A stretch of 64,000 nt of DNA from Echinarachnius parma. Taxonomy: Eukaryota > Echinodermata > Echinoidea > Clypeasteroida > Echinarachniidae. The notes below the pieces were generated by a model. That model saw only the letters and a list, made by a program, of their open reading frames with translations, made no database searches and was not told the DNA's origin. The stretch is from NCBI GenBank assembly GCA_037951105.1, contig JBAMJV010008090.1, forward strand, positions 1-64,000, in the 5' to 3' direction. The number at the start of each line of letters is the position of its first letter. The stretch's first letter is position 1. Position numbers and translations under genes: made by a program. Of the stretch, positions 23,111 through 36,800 are shown piece after piece.

Positions 23111-23651
23111 CTGCACTGCATGCAGGATCCGGAACGACTGAACACATGATGGAGACTACCCGGCGAGTGGTGAAGTCACGGTAAATTTCGGACCAAAATA
23201 TGCGTATGTACTTTTTAGATGTCCCCCATCACAGTAAAATTCATTACCTTTAAAATTGTACATAATTTGTCATATTCAGACGAAGGCAAACCCTATGAAA
23301 ATGAGTGACAGAGATTTGGAAAATGGCTTTAGCAGTTTTAAAACAAGGGAGAAACGGGCCACTTCAAAGATTGCCGCCCATTCAAGCACTGTAATCTGAG
23401 TAATTTTTATTTGATGAAAAAACATACTTAAACATGATTTCTGATGATCAAATTTTATAGAAAGTAGATTAAGATACCTTCATTCAGGAAATACAAACAT
23501 TCTAAATCTCATATTTTTAACCAAATTTATTTCAGCTAATAACAGAAACTACAGTTGAATCAACACTACTAGTATTATGGTGTGTCCATAATAACAAAAG
23601 ATCCTCCTTTATCTAAGTTTGAAATATTTAAGGTGATAAGGGCATTTCCAT

Positions 23652-24205
23652 GGTAACTCGCGTTACACCTAATGGTACATTGCAACCAAAAAAATACTTT
23701 TTTTTTCACGAGGGCGATTTTGAAAATTTTGAGGGAGAAAAACGCCCTCGTGAAATTATTCACGAGGGCTATTTTGGAGCTCAAGGGGGCTCTTTTTTTT
23801 TTCTTTTTTTCGTTTTCACTGCTCAAGGGTCTAATAAATGATTATCATGATCTGATCTATCCGATTATGCCATGTTTGGTACGTTTCTGGCGCTTTCCGA
23901 TCATGCAAAAAGATATTTAAAAAATATATATATATATATATTTTTTTTTTTTTCGCCCCCGTGCCGTGGCTCACGGGGGCGAATCCAAAGGTATCGGGGG
24001 CGAATCGCCCGTCGCCCCCGTGTATTTTTTGGTTGGTACATTGACTACTTCAATGTGCAGTAACTCACATTATTTTATCGAACTGTAGGCTGATTTTATC
24101 ACCAAGGATTAAGTAGATTTGCACTAACTAGATAACACAAAAAAGACTGACAGAGCTATATTTAGGAACCTTTGCAGAAGAATCCTGTTTGGTAACTCGC
24201 GTTAC
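23652..24205. mobile_element. Probable inverted-repeat element
   Basis: GGTACATTGCAACCAAAAAAA (about 23671) is inverted at about 24020 (TTTTTTGGTTGGTACATTGA). The inside has CACGAGGGCGATTTTG-type hairpins and homopolymers. The word GGTAACTCGCGTTAC lies outside on both sides (23652 and 24191) as a direct repeat of 15 bp. The class is unclear. Confidence 0.5.
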
Positions 24206-24363
24206 AAAAAAAGACATGGACAAAATTCAGTAACCCCTAAAACGTGAAAAGCACCATTAAAATATTAATCCTGGTCAAATGTTTTATGTGCTAATTTGAC
24301 ATTTGTATGTGTCCTAGGCTATGAACAAAATTTCAAAGAATTTGGGAATAAATTGTAGGATGC

Positions 24364-24569
24364 AGAATTCCAGCATCACCACCGCCTGGTTGGTCGAAGC
24401 GCGCTTCACGACGATAACGGTGGTCGAACTCATTGTCACATCCGCGTCGTACATCAGATCCCCCACAGAGATCGTAACCGATGTTACGCCTGACTTGATG
24501 AGCGAACCTGTGGCCGAGAGCACGATCATGACCCAGGACCTGTCCAGCCCTAGTTCCACTGATCTCTAA
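24364..24569 (+). CDS. Possible coding exon, strand unsure
   Basis: A GC-rich island of about 200 bp in AT-rich DNA. The plus strand has an acceptor AAATTGTAG and an ORF rich in Ser, Thr and Val ending SSPSSTDL and TAA at about 24567. The minus strand of the same island is also open (24559 to 24314) and encodes a more globular-looking sequence beginning ELGLDRSWVMIVLSATGSLI, with a TTTAG just upstream. GC-rich third positions occur in both. I cannot decide the strand and do not recognise the product. Confidence 0.25.
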
Positions 24570-24698
24570 ATATGCTTGTGCAAGCCTTAACGGTTGAATG
24601 AGTAAGGGAAGTATATGTCTGATCTGCTACATTCTTTTGAGTTTTATACTATTCTAGCATATTGATATCAATGAGTTAGAACCAATGATGCTAATTAC

Positions 24699-24954
24699 CA
24701 TGGTAAATATCGCTGGTCCGTAATCGGGCCCCTGGGCCCAGGTACCATTCTTGTCCTGACGGTCGCTGAAATGGGTGCTACGTCTGCCAGATGGTCACGA
24801 TGACCAAAATCACTGTTTGACTCGTCACTCGAAGTTGTCCTGACGGGGACTCCGGTTGCCGAATTCGTCACCTCATCCAGTCCAATGGTTGAAACTGGCA
24901 CCACGGCAGGCCCCACTGTCGAATTCAGCTCTGCCCTGGCTGGATGGAGAGCAG
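24699..24954 (-). CDS. Putative exon, Ser/Thr/Val-rich product
   Basis: On the minus strand an acceptor TTTTTTATTACAG is followed by 256 open bases and a donor TTACCATG|GTAATT. The other frames and the plus strand are full of stops. It enters in phase 1 and leaves in phase 2. The 85 residues start LHPARAELNSTVGPAVV and are rich in Ser, Thr and Val, with no domain recognised. If the donor is not used, translation stops at once (LPW then TAA). The phase does not match the 24.4 kb island, so the neighbour exons are unknown. Confidence 0.35.
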
Positions 24955-25309
24955 CTGTAATAAAAAACAAATAAATTTCATATTTATATTTTGCATTTGA
25001 GCCATTGGCATGAGGAAACTGACATTTTAACAGGAGATTGTCACTCAAATGTGTGCTTTCAAGTTTCATCTCGGACTTGGAATGGATGAACAATGACATG
25101 AAAATCTATGGGTGGGTTTGCACTACGAGTAGTACGATTTCCAGTAAATACACATTTTTCATGTGAAATTTGAGAGCATAATTCACTAATATCCCGTTGA
25201 GGTACCTCAAATTAGAAATCTTATTTGACAACTTTATCCACCCTAGACCCCGGCAGACTCATATATAAATTTGTATTTGTTTTGTTACATTCCCATCCTA
25301 ATGTATTGT
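24955..25309. other. No feature seen
   Basis: AT-rich DNA flanking the putative minus-strand exon. Confidence 0.35.
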
Positions 25310-26915
25310 TCAGAAACCAGTACGCTTTATCGATGCACCAAACCCTCTGCGCTACCGGTCTATAAGCACCAGTATCCATTTCCATATGTGGAATGGAGAG
25401 CCAGGGAAAATCATGGATAGGCCTATAGATGTGTGCAATCTGCTGGACAGCACAAACACATTTTCAGAAATATATAACTTTTGAGGGAGATTTGCACAAT
25501 ATCTAGCATTGCCAGTGGGTCACGATATATGGGGCATGTACAAATAGATGTAGGGCAAGTTAACTTATGGACTAGTTTGCTTGCCCATCGGGCAACTGAT
25601 ATTTATTTTCAACTAAACAGGACTGTAAGCAAGCTTGCTGTAAGTGTAACACTATAGCAAATCACGTTCTGGCAAATAGTGGCATACCTATTGTACAGGG
25701 CAATTTTTATATTTTGTTGTAACTTTTTTTTCTGTAAATATTTGAAAGGTGGACGGTAAACCAACTTGTTTGGAATCCTACACAGAATGAACATGTTTTA
25801 TGCCTGTACGATGTTAATGGAAAAATGGACACTTCAATAACTGTTTTCCCATCTGGCATTTGCCATAACATGTACATACATGTATTCACGTTTTCTCTTT
25901 GGGCAAGAAGAATGTGGCATGAGCAAATGTGTCACATAAATAGACATACCTTATTTGTTATTGTCCTTTCTGCTCCACTGGAAAAGTGAAGAACTGCTCT
26001 CATGCCGTCATCAGTTCCATGATCTTGAATTAGTCCTAAATGCATAAAAATGGGAACAATAATTGAATTATAAAAAGAATTCATTTTAAAAATACATATT
26101 GGTTATCAACAAATTTAGAATTAGATACATTCTGGCAAGCTTTATAATTAAGGGCTCTGAATTTTTGCCTTTAAGTAAATGTAAACGTAGTCAAGAAAAG
26201 AATTTAAACTATTTCCAAAAGAGATGTTTGGAACGGTATCTTAAATGCATTAAACATGTATTTCGTACTTCAAAACAGCCAACATGAAGTTTTCTGAAGA
26301 ACGCAAGATGAACGAGTGTTGTTTTCTTTTGTTCACGATTCCCTGACCCCGCAGTGAGCAGATAACAAGGGTACATTCGCACAATGGAGTATTTCCTAGG
26401 GGCCATATTTTGGAGGCGCAAGCCGCAAAGGAGCCTTGGCCCCGGGGATGGTGGGAAGACCCTGGCAGATACGGTCCGGTCGTCCATGGTAAGACATTCC
26501 TCTCTAAATGTTCATACATGTCCAGAAATCAGTAGGCTTTTTGATGTACCCCTCTGGATCTGGGCTGCTGGTCTATAAGTACAAACACCCATTTCCATTC
26601 ATCCAATGTGGAATGGAAAGCCGGAGAAAATCATGGATAGGCTTACAATCTGCTGTAGCACAAATGCAGCAGAAATTTTGTTGAGAAAGATTTGCAGTTT
26701 GCACCAATTCTATCCGTGCACCAATTATATCCGTGCCAGTGGGTCACGAAATGGTAAACCAGGTCTCGACAGTAGCACTTGCCCGGGGCAGGTACACATT
26801 GATGTAGGGCAAGTTAATTTTTCATAAAAGGACTAGTTTGCTTGCCCAATCATACCAAATCGGGCAACCGGCATGGTAACTGATGTTTCTGTTCAACTAA
26901 ACGAGACTGTAATTC
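25310..26915 (+). repeat. Direct repeat pair, spacing about 1.2 kb
   Basis: About 25310-25630 and 26518-26915 share ordered words: GGTCTATAAG, AATGTGGAATGGAAAGCC-like, AAAATCATGGATAGGC, GCCAGTGGGTCACGA, GATGTAGGGCAAGTTAA, GGACTAGTTTGCTTGCCC, CAACTAAACAGGACTGTAA. Divergence is moderate. No coding is shared between the copies. The DNA between them (25631-26517) has no recognised feature apart from a short GC-rich patch at 26395-26490. Confidence 0.7.
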
Positions 26916-28380
26916 ATTACATGTGTGAATCTCATCATCAATTTAAAACTCTCACTCAGTTATCAAATTAAATGTATGAATACTATGCTTGTTATCAGTT
27001 GCCTTTTATTTGATTTATTTGTACCAACATATTTGAAATCAGGTATAAAATCTGCAAAGTTTATTCAGCGGTTGAAACTTGAAATTAAGAAAGCGTGATG
27101 TCAAAGATGAACAATACAATGTTGCTGTCATGACAAGTTCAATTTAAAACTTTTACAGCTTAACATAGACTCAAAATACTGTATTTTCAACTGATACAGA
27201 TAGTCAATTACTCACATGACATTCTAAAATTCATTGAATTTGCATTAGTTTCTGATGAGGCAAATCAGGAGGTCCTCATAACCGTCAGGCAACACAAAAT
27301 CAAAAGGAAAGTCGGATTTTAGGGATCGGGAGCTCTTTTAACTACTAAAAGTAGTACAAGTATCTTGTACTAGTAACTTTTAGGCAATTATGCTGCAACT
27401 GCAAGACTATAGTATTAGGGATTTCGTGATCAAAATCTAGCAAACGCATGGGCATGATGCATGGCCCCTGGGGTTGAAATTTCTCAAATGTGATCTAGCC
27501 GAGTTGAAAAAACCGGCAAAGGAAAATGATTAAACGATTCCAGAGTAAGAAAAATGCAAATGAATTTGATGCAGTCTATTGGCCGAGTGGTGCCGCTCAT
27601 ACTCGTATACTAGATCAAGACAAGGGCCTTGCCTTGGTGGAGGAAAGTACAGATCTAAAAATTGTCCGCGCGTGCACAAAGTATGAATCGTCAAACAAAC
27701 AAAAACACTGCAATGTTTCAGATATCAAACTATACCATTTGTATTCTTTTTTGTTATTGAAAGGACTGTTTGATATTCCAACCACGACAGCATAAATGGT
27801 TTTATGTAAGCTGTGGCCGTTTCATTACACACAGCGCACAAGAAATGGGCCTAAATTCAGCTCATTCCCGTGTGTTGAGCGATAATAATCGGTCTATCGA
27901 AATGAACTACTGAATACTGAGCTGAGCGTAGTCGTACTATTCATAGATCTACAATAACAAAAGCGAGAATCAAGTTTCGAGTCACATGTTCAGTGATAAC
28001 TCGAGAGAAGTTAGTTCAGTGCATTCTCATTCTCGGCAAATCTAATTTCAAAGTCAGCCCTAGGCCTGTCCCTTTTCTGGCCGGGTTCTCCCCCGGGCCG
28101 GGCCCGGCCAAGTTCCCTGGCAACTACGCCTACTTGTAGCGTGCAGTGCAGTGCATGAGAAATGTGTAACTGTGATCAGCGCCGTCCGTAGGACGGCGCT
28201 GTGAAGACGAGACGTTAAAAAATTTTGAGGAAATTTTGCGACGGGTGGTTTCAAGAACTTTCCATCTATTATTATTATTATTTTTTTAGTTCTAGACATG
28301 AATTAAACATTCAACCTACCTTGCTTGATATTTAATTTGTTGCAAAAGAATGAAAACTTACCTCAAATTGATGATGATGA
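26916..28380. other. No gene supported
   Basis: Intergenic DNA. The ORF at 27526-27795 has no recognisable domain and no splice context. A GC-rich patch with hairpin GCGCCGTCCGTAGGACGGCGC is at 28179-28200, and its inverse occurs at 28938-28960. Confidence 0.35.
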
Positions 28381-28960
28381 TGATGATGACTGTTATTTCC
28401 TTCGTCTTTGTTCGCTGCATGCAATGTCAGGTGACCGAAAACTCGTCGGCAATGCATAGCGCATGCGCGGGATAGGAGGTATTCCGCGCGTAAGTGGCGA
28501 TCGGTTGACAATATAAAGCCAGGGACTGTCACATGTACCGTGTACAGGGGTGTATCGCGCACGCAGAAATAGATCAATCGCTGTACAGAACGCGCGCACA
28601 TCCAGGCTCGTACGCCAAAGTTTGACCTGCGACCTCGCGCATTGCCGACAAGTTTTCGATCACCTGATATTGCATGCAGCGAACAAATTCGGATACCATT
28701 TTCGTCACTTCTGTAATCTTGCCAGTTTTATAGTAAATTTCAGGATAAATCAAACGAATGGAGCATCAGACGTTTTACCAGTTGGATCATTGATGTCCAT
28801 GCATAACATAATTCGTAAGTTTGAACCGAGATATGTTATTTAAAGTATGATATTGTATGGTTTTGTAGAAGTGTGTTTGCCGTTAAAGCCTATAAAGTGT
28901 TACCATCACGGTATACACAGCTCAGAATGCCAGGCGCCGTCCTACGGACGGCGCCTGGTT
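28179..28960. mobile_element. Probable inverted-repeat element with CG-rich hairpins
   Basis: GGCGCCGTCCTACGGACGGCGCC-like hairpins mark both ends. Inside, about 28408-28470 and 28620-28690 are inverted copies (TTCGCTGCATGCAATGTCAGG against CACCTGATATTGCATGCAGCGAA; CGGCAATGC against GCATTGCCG). No transposase is seen. Confidence 0.5.
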
Positions 28961-29299
28961 AGGTTAGAGAAATGTGTAGAGAAGAACGAGTTTGTCATAA
29001 AAAGAACATCGGTACATTGGCCATCGTAAAATACAATAAAAGTAAAAGTCAGAGTATTTATACAAACCTTATGTTCGATCAGCTGGCCAGATTTGCAGTG
29101 TAATTTGGAGGCGTCATGGTCCAGGGTCATGGTGTTTTGTGCGCCGTTTGTTGCATGCACAAAAGTATGAATTGCAACGTAATGTTGGATCCGGAATTAA
29201 TATTGCAGGGTGATTTTTCAGACGCGTCGCATGCATCCGATCCGATCCGGCATCTAATCATCCGCCATGCGGTATCATTCCCTGCACCATCGTTGAAAA

Positions 29300-29720
29300 T
29301 TACATTAGGGCGTATCTATACTTACATCCTTTTATCTAAAATATATCGCAAATTTTCCGACGTTTTTTGTTTGCCAAAGGCGTAGGTCAACATACATCCT
29401 TTTGCCAGACGGATACCGAGCAGAAACCAACAACATTTCCACAGACAGGGGCGTATGTATAGATACGCCCTTTTGCCGTACAGAATACGACGATAGTTAT
29501 GCAATCGGGTACAGAGGGCCCCCGATATCTCAGAAACTATAACTCGAGCTCTTCTGAAATTTGGCCCAATGAAAATTTTGACCTCAAAAACCCCAAGTAG
29601 GCAATAAAAAAAAAATGGCCTATTTTCGAGATACGCCTCTTTGCCAGACGACGGCCACCTCCCATCACCCTCCCCCCGCTCAGTCGCTTCTCTCCCTCGC
29701 AATATCCGGTGGTGATACGG
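29300..29720. repeat. Dispersed repeat, partner of 13040-13515
   Basis: Repeated AGATACGCCC and TTTTGCCAGACG words, in inverse orientation to those at 13 kb, with the same CACCTCCCATCACCCTCC-like end. Confidence 0.55.
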
Positions 29721-29760
29721 ATTTTGTTTAGCCCCCATTACGCGACTGACTTTATATTAA

Positions 29761-30296
29761 AGGGGTAGTTTAGTTTTGGTAAGGCTGAACTTTAGTAGCC
29801 AAAACCTGCACAGTAACATTATAAACTAATATTTATAACTCCACCATGCTCAAAACGTATACAAAATGACAAACGACTAAGTAAAACGCCTGTAATCATT
29901 CAAAAAGAGCCATTAAAACACAAGAGGGTGCTTTTTAAAAAGGCATTGGTTTCAACCATTTTTCATACAAAATTATGCATGTGATGTTTTATTGATATAA
30001 TGATTAAATAGAGAGATCATCAACAACTATTTAAAAAACGCTTTTGAAAATTTTTGAAAAAGTGCAAGCATTTTTAATTTTTTTTCTAAAAATCATCTAA
30101 TTATTTGGGCCCCAAATAATTATAAGATCAGATATATTTATTGATATTTCAGCCGTTTCTGTGTCGATTTTGACCAAATAAAGTTTATTCTGCCATTAAA
30201 ATTGCATGTTCTCTCAAATTCGACTCTCAGTTTTTCATTACCTCACAAAAAAATTGTGATGTGCAGCGCCCTCTCTACCAAAACTAAACTACCCCT
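29761..30296. mobile_element. TTAA MITE family A
   Basis: Ends AGGGGTAGTTTAGTTTTGG and CCAAAACTAAACTACCCCT, flanked by TTAA at 29757-29760 and 30297-30300. It is the best-preserved family member in the window and closely matches 10477-11012. Confidence 0.88.
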
Positions 30297-30717
30297 TTAA
30301 AGGACTGGTATGAACTCAAATGTCAAATGAGATACGTTTCTCGGTTTATAATCGTATGAGTGCAGACCAGGCTGAACCCACGTTGAACTCTCGATACATT
30401 TATCAATCGCGCGCGTACGAAGTATGTGGATCATTTAGATGTGTTGCTCTTCGTCCGGACGCAGTTGGTACTGTCATCAGATTCGTCGCGGCATTAAACT
30501 ATAATTATTCTAGTTTCGCCGAGCTAATGTTTATTTCTACGAAATCTAATCTCGCAAACAAATATTGTCTAAGTTCGTAAAACAAACAGGCAACATCAAC
30601 AATAGTCAATATAGTTTTTTTTTATAGCGTTCGTGGCGTAAGGAGGACTACGTTGTAATATACCAACGGAGTTTATACGTCTCATTATCTGTATTCACCA
30701 ACGGGACTTGTGACAGA

Positions 30718-30822
30718 ATGATGAGTCGTATACTAATTCTGTGCGTGTTCTTCGTGCTTGCTCCAGGCCTCCGGAGCCCTGCCCTGCATGCCCAGGCCGC
30801 GTCCGTTCAGAATGGAAATAAG
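30718..30822 (+). CDS. Enpp7-like: ENPP exon 1, signal peptide
   Basis: Two consecutive ATG codons open the frame. MSRILILCVFFVLAPG is a hydrophobic signal core, with likely cleavage near ALHA (residue 25). Donor AATAAG|GTATGT, phase 0, joins Lys35 to Glu36 of exon 2 without loss. No promoter could be placed with confidence. Confidence 0.85.
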
Positions 30823-33800
30823 GTATGTGCGTGGATTGTACTCTGTCATGTCTGTGTATAATTTTCTGTGATAGCGTATGTATGATAAGGTATATATGCA
30901 ATGCGTATTACACAATGCCCCCGCTGCAGAAAGAGATACAATCGATCGCAAGTTACAAGTGATTGTAAGTCAGAAAATATGCGCGTTTCAACCAATCAGA
31001 TTTGCGCATTTAGAACTTACAATCAAGTGTAGGCTAACTTACAATCGATTGTATCATTCTCTTTCTGCAACGGGTCCAATAACCATGGATATCCATGCAA
31101 TAACGGACCTACTACATGTACTGTACTATACGCAAACTGGTACGTCCATGATTAAAGGGATTTAGACACTTTGTTGGCATACGTATGCAAACAATCACGG
31201 GATGTCCCCATACACTTTGTACCTAAGCTTCTTCTACACTATTCCCATCTTTAAGGAGTGGTCACACTGAACACGAATCCCCACGAATAGACCCACGAAT
31301 GCAGTACGAATTGGTACAAATCTATGGCAAGCCGTTTTAACATCTATTCCTATTTCTTGATATCAATAATTGAATTATTGATATCAGTTTATTTCTTGAT
31401 ATCAAGTATTACCATCAAGAATGCATTTCTTGATATCGAGAATTGAATTCTTGATATCAAGAAATAGGAATAAATGTTATTATAACACGGCTCTGGTAAA
31501 TTCAGTAACGTGATTGGTTAAATCCTGTCACGTGACTATTCATTAAATTTCAACAAACATGCACGACCGTGCAAAACAGGGTGCAACCCCATGCATTACT
31601 CGTTTTCGTTGCGCAACTTTTTGCACGGCTATGACGTCACAATGCTTGTTTACATAGTTCTATCGGAGACAAACTTGCGAAAGTGATTTTAAAAAAAGAT
31701 GGAAAAAGCTTCGTTTTGTAAATTATCGGTATTGTAGTAAATCAATCTTAGCAGTTTCGTAAATTATATGGTATGTGGTTTGATATTGGTAAGTTTTGGA
31801 ATGGAAATGCATAAAATGCTTTGATAATTCTCATTTTACGGGAATTTTTTTCGGCAATTTCTGGTGGACTGCGTTTGATCTGCTGAGCTTCACATTCAGT
31901 GAAGCGAGTGCAGGTAGTCGGATGGTGAATTTTGTAAATTCATATTCACACTCTAGAGGGTAGATATAAGACTGGGTTTGTGGCATGGCAAGTCTGTTTT
32001 AAAAAATCCAGCAAAATAAACGATTCCGTGGTTGAGCTCGTGTTATAAAACAAATAATACACGGTCTCAATTATCGTGCATCATGTAAATGCATCGCGCT
32101 CTCGGCTCTGTTAGCTGTGCGTTGCGCACTCGGCTACGCCTCGTGCGCAACGCACAGCTAACAGAGCCTCGCGTGCGATGCATTTACACAATGCACTCTA
32201 GACAGTGTATTATTTGTATAAAAACGGCTTGCCATTGATTTGTACCAATTCGTACTGCATTCGTGGGTCTATTCGTGGGGATTCGTGTTCAGTGTGACCA
32301 CTCCTTTACCCCATTTACCCAGTGTTCTAGTTTTTGTATTAGCGTGTTCATAATGTATTATATCCACTAAACTTAAACAGTCTGAATTATAACTGTTATA
32401 TATATTCACATCAATGAAAAGGTATGTCAAGATATGAACAAACTCGATTGAAAATGACACAAACAAATTGTTAATAATGTGTTACTTTACAGTCTCATTT
32501 CACTGGTTTCCAGTTCGATTTAGTTTGTTAGGAAAAGGAAATACAAGTAACATCGCATGATCTATGGTATTATGCAAGTACATTTAATAATGTATAGTAA
32601 CGCCCCTTGAACATCTATATTATGTATGTTATTTAACTGCGTATACTAATGCCAAATTCCTTCATTATCGCGAAACATGTAGAACAAAGCATCTTTACTT
32701 GGTATAACTCATAATTACGTAATATATTTTCATTATATATCTATATAAATATGACCTTTTTATGAGCCATATTAATTGTTAGAATCATTCTTTAACTTAT
32801 TAATTTAAAACAAGTTTATTCTCTCTGTTAAAAAGGCTCATTTTGGCTACCAAGGTTATTTAGTTGCAATAATCATTTAATATGCAACTTTGCTTTAGTC
32901 GATGGAGCGGTAATACCAATGTCTAATGTCTTTATTACCGCGAAATACATACCCAGGGGGCAAACACCCATTTTTTTCGGATATCAGCTTTTGCCTGTTG
33001 TAAAAGGTTGGTGGCCAGAAATGGCTTCTAGGACCTTCTAGGAACACAATCTAGGTGGACAACCTCGCGGACAAGCTGCTCGAAGCCCACAGAATGAGTT
33101 TTAAGAAAATCACCCCTACTGTAGCTATATGGTGGGTTTAGGCCTTAGGGGTCATGAAGTCCCGATCTCACATTTTTCATGATTACACCACGATGCTTGA
33201 TGATATCTGCTTGTAAATTCATGGACGTCTTCTTTCGATTCCTGCGCATCATGTGATACCAAATTTGAGCATATTGCATATTTGGTTGTTGTGAAAAATG
33301 TTGTTAAAGCGTGATGCGTCACACACGGAAGGGACATTTTTAATGGAGCGTTTATGTATAAAAAGCAAATATAGTACCAATAATTAAAAACAATGATATA
33401 TTTTGATCATTACAAACTAAATGTGCATCAAAATAACTTTAGATATATGTTTACCATGAAATAAACTATTTAAAAACACTAAACAATAAAGAACATAAGC
33501 AATACAAACAAAAAAATACATAAGAATTTGAATCTGTTCATGTAATTATTTCTTTAGATCTCTTCAAAATTACATTCACTGATACAAAAATGCATCAAAA
33601 CATAATAAATTTACTTTGTTAGTGTGCCATGAATCAGACACAATAAGAGTTGTGGAGTAGGGAGGATGGGGTCCGGTGGGGGGGGGGGGGGGGGAGGGGG
33701 GGCATGACCAAGCCTTATTGTCAGTGGACTCCACAACAGTATTAAAATGATTACCATTTTAGTATTATGATGGATTTAGTGTGGTCAGGAGACTAAATAA

Positions 33801-36800
33801 ATAGTCTCTATTTGTAGTTGTCTTTAATATTTTTGAGCTCAGATTACAGGATACTATTACAGCCGTGGATTGTTGTGAAATGTTTACCCAACAATGCTTA
33901 TGACCTACGGTAACAACCAGGTTGGACAATTTAACTGCTGAAAGTATGAAGTGAAAATTGAAAAGTGCCCTTTCTATACGTGTATACTAACCCTACTTTC
34001 TGAGATACGCATACATATTTTGAATGAGAGAACCAGTTATAAAACAAAAGTCCATTATTGCAGATACTAATATGTACCAAGCCAAATGAACAAATACATA
34101 CAAAACATACAATGTAAATTGTAGTTTCGGCAAAACATGGTATTATCGCTTTCTGTGAATGATCTTTTCAATTTCTGACTCGCCAACTGATATCACAGAT
34201 TTCCGCGAATTTTCTATTCATTTCTTAAGTCACCAGCTGCTATCACTGATATTCGCAAATGTTCTATTCGTTTTCTTAGTCACCAGCTGCTATAATTGAT
34301 ATCCGTGAATGTTATATTCATTTTCTGTGATGGCCCCAGTACTACAATCATATCATGGATAGGTAGGTATGCATTATGGGCTGTCCTCACCCACATCTCT
34401 GAGCATGCTGAGAGATCCGCGAGATTTGTTGCACCGTGGTATGTATGACAACGCTGTCGACTCCATCATTCTTGAGACTGTAGAGTGTGTGGAGTATGAC
34501 CCGTGTATCAGCCTCCTGTTGTGTAGATTCAAGGGCTGGAACTTCCACCACAGATCCTCCTGTGAGGAGCACACTTTTTGTTACTTCTTTGAATCCGCCA
34601 CCAAGGTACAGATGAGTTTGGCCAAGAGAAGGTTCACGCTGTTCATTCTCACACCACCTTTCACACAGGAAGCTCAGAAGGTTCGCCTTGTTTGCTGATA
34701 CAGAGACAAACTCCTGTCGATCAGGAGCTGTGTACTGCCCACTGACTTCATATACCTTGGCTAATTTGGATCAGGTATACCTCTGTTCCTGCTCAGCAGA
34801 CTTCAGGCTGGGTCAAATGTATCTGTCGCAACAAAAGTGTATGATCTCGGTACCAACAGGAACATCTTTCAGCAACAGATTTGTGTACCGTTCGGCGATT
34901 GCTTCAAATGTTTCCCCTTTGTGAAATGACCAGCGCCGTATGGCGCACATTGCATCAACAACAACTGCTGTTTTGTTGTCATCCTGAGGCAAATCGGAAA
35001 CACATGTCACTTTGGTTTCCTCTTTTAAGACCTTCACCAGGCTAGCATTGGTACCACTTCTCATACTGCCGTCTTCCTTGAACAAAGATGGAGGACTATT
35101 ACTGCACTCATGCTTCCCTATGAAATCAAAAATGTAGAGTTGTCCACCACTAACAATAATCTGTGTCATGCGCAGTCTGAGTGGCAGAGATACCACTAGC
35201 TACCCATGCTTCAGCGGCAAGAAAGCATGGCTCAAGAGCAGCATGAAACGAAACACACCTGCAGTGGTAGACTATGGTGACAACCAAGCAAATGCCATAA
35301 CAGGCGACCTCATCACCCAGGCACGAGAACTGACCATAGATGTGTACACCACCAAAAGCGACCAATTTGAAGATTCTGATCTTGAAAAATTGAGAGCCTA
35401 CAAGTTCTTGAACAACAAGTCAACTCTCCTGAAGCTGCTGCCTCCCACATAAGATGCTTTCCTCTTGCACATAAATAGAGCTGCTCATGCGACCATCATT
35501 GACAAGAATGCGCACATCGCCAAGCCAAACATTCCATCGTGTACAGAGTTCGGATGGTCCTTGACTGATGGGAAACCAATTCCAGTGCCATCTACACAAC
35601 AAGCCTGGCCTGAATCGATGGAAAAGACACTATCGTGTGGATGTGTCAGGGGATGCTAGAAGAACTGTTCTTGCTCAAAGAAGGCGGTTCCATGCTACAT
35701 AGGCTGCCGAAGGGTGCAGTGCACTGCTATAATGGAAAGCAGTGATAGCAGCAGTGACTCAGAAAATGAATAGAACATTCGCGGAAAGCAGAGATTGCAG
35801 CTGGTGACTCATTCGCAGATATCAGTGATAGCAGCTGGTGACTTAGAAAATGAATAGAACATTCGCGGATATCAGTGATAGCAGCTAGTGACTTAGAAAA
35901 TGAATAGATCATTCCTGGATATCAGTGATAGCAGCTGGTGACTTAAGAAATGAATAGAAAATTCGCGGAAATCTGGGATATCAGTTGGCGAGTCAGAAAT
36001 TGAAAAGATCATTCACAGAAAGCGATAATACCATGTTTTGCCGAAACTACAATTTACATTTGATGTTTTGCATGTATTTGTTTGTTTGGCTTGGTAGATA
36101 TTATTATCTGCAATAATGGACTTTTGTTTTATAACTGGTTCTCTCATTCAAAATATGTATGCGTATCTCAGAAAGTATGGTTAGTATACATGTATAGAAA
36201 GGGCACTTTTCACTTCATACTTTCAGCAGTTAAATTGTCCAACCTGGTTGTTATCGTAGGTCATAGAAAGCATTGTTGGGTAAATTTTTCAAAACGATCC
36301 ACGGCTGTAATAATATCCTGTAATCTGAGCTCAAAAATATTAAAGACAAACTACAAATAGAGACTATTTATTTAGTCTCCTGACCACACTAAATCCATCA
36401 TAATACTAATGGTAATCATTTTAATACTGTTGTGGATTCCACTGACAATAAGGCATGGTCATGCCCCCCCCCCCCCTCCCACCGGGCCCCCACCCTCCCT
36501 ACACCACAACTCTTAATGTGTCTGATTCATGGAACACTAACAAAGTTAATGTATTATGTTTTGATGCATTTTTGTATCAGTGAATGTAATTTTGAAGAGA
36601 TCTAAAGAAATAATTACATGAACAGATTCAAATTCTTATGTATATCTTTGTTTTGATTGCTTATGTTATTGTTTAGTGTTTTTAACCAGTTTATTTCATG
36701 GTAAACATATATATACAGTTATTTTGATGCACATTTAGTTTGTACTGATCAAAATATATCATTATTTGTAATTATTGGTACTATATTTGCTTTTTATACA

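Noticed and set aside
27526-27795. 89-codon ORF
   Set aside because: No domain, no splice sites, no repeated or conserved counterpart in the window.
34369-34698. 109-codon plus-strand ORF in the transposon core
   Set aside because: It is the antisense of the minus-strand EADTR block, which has recognisable family motifs.
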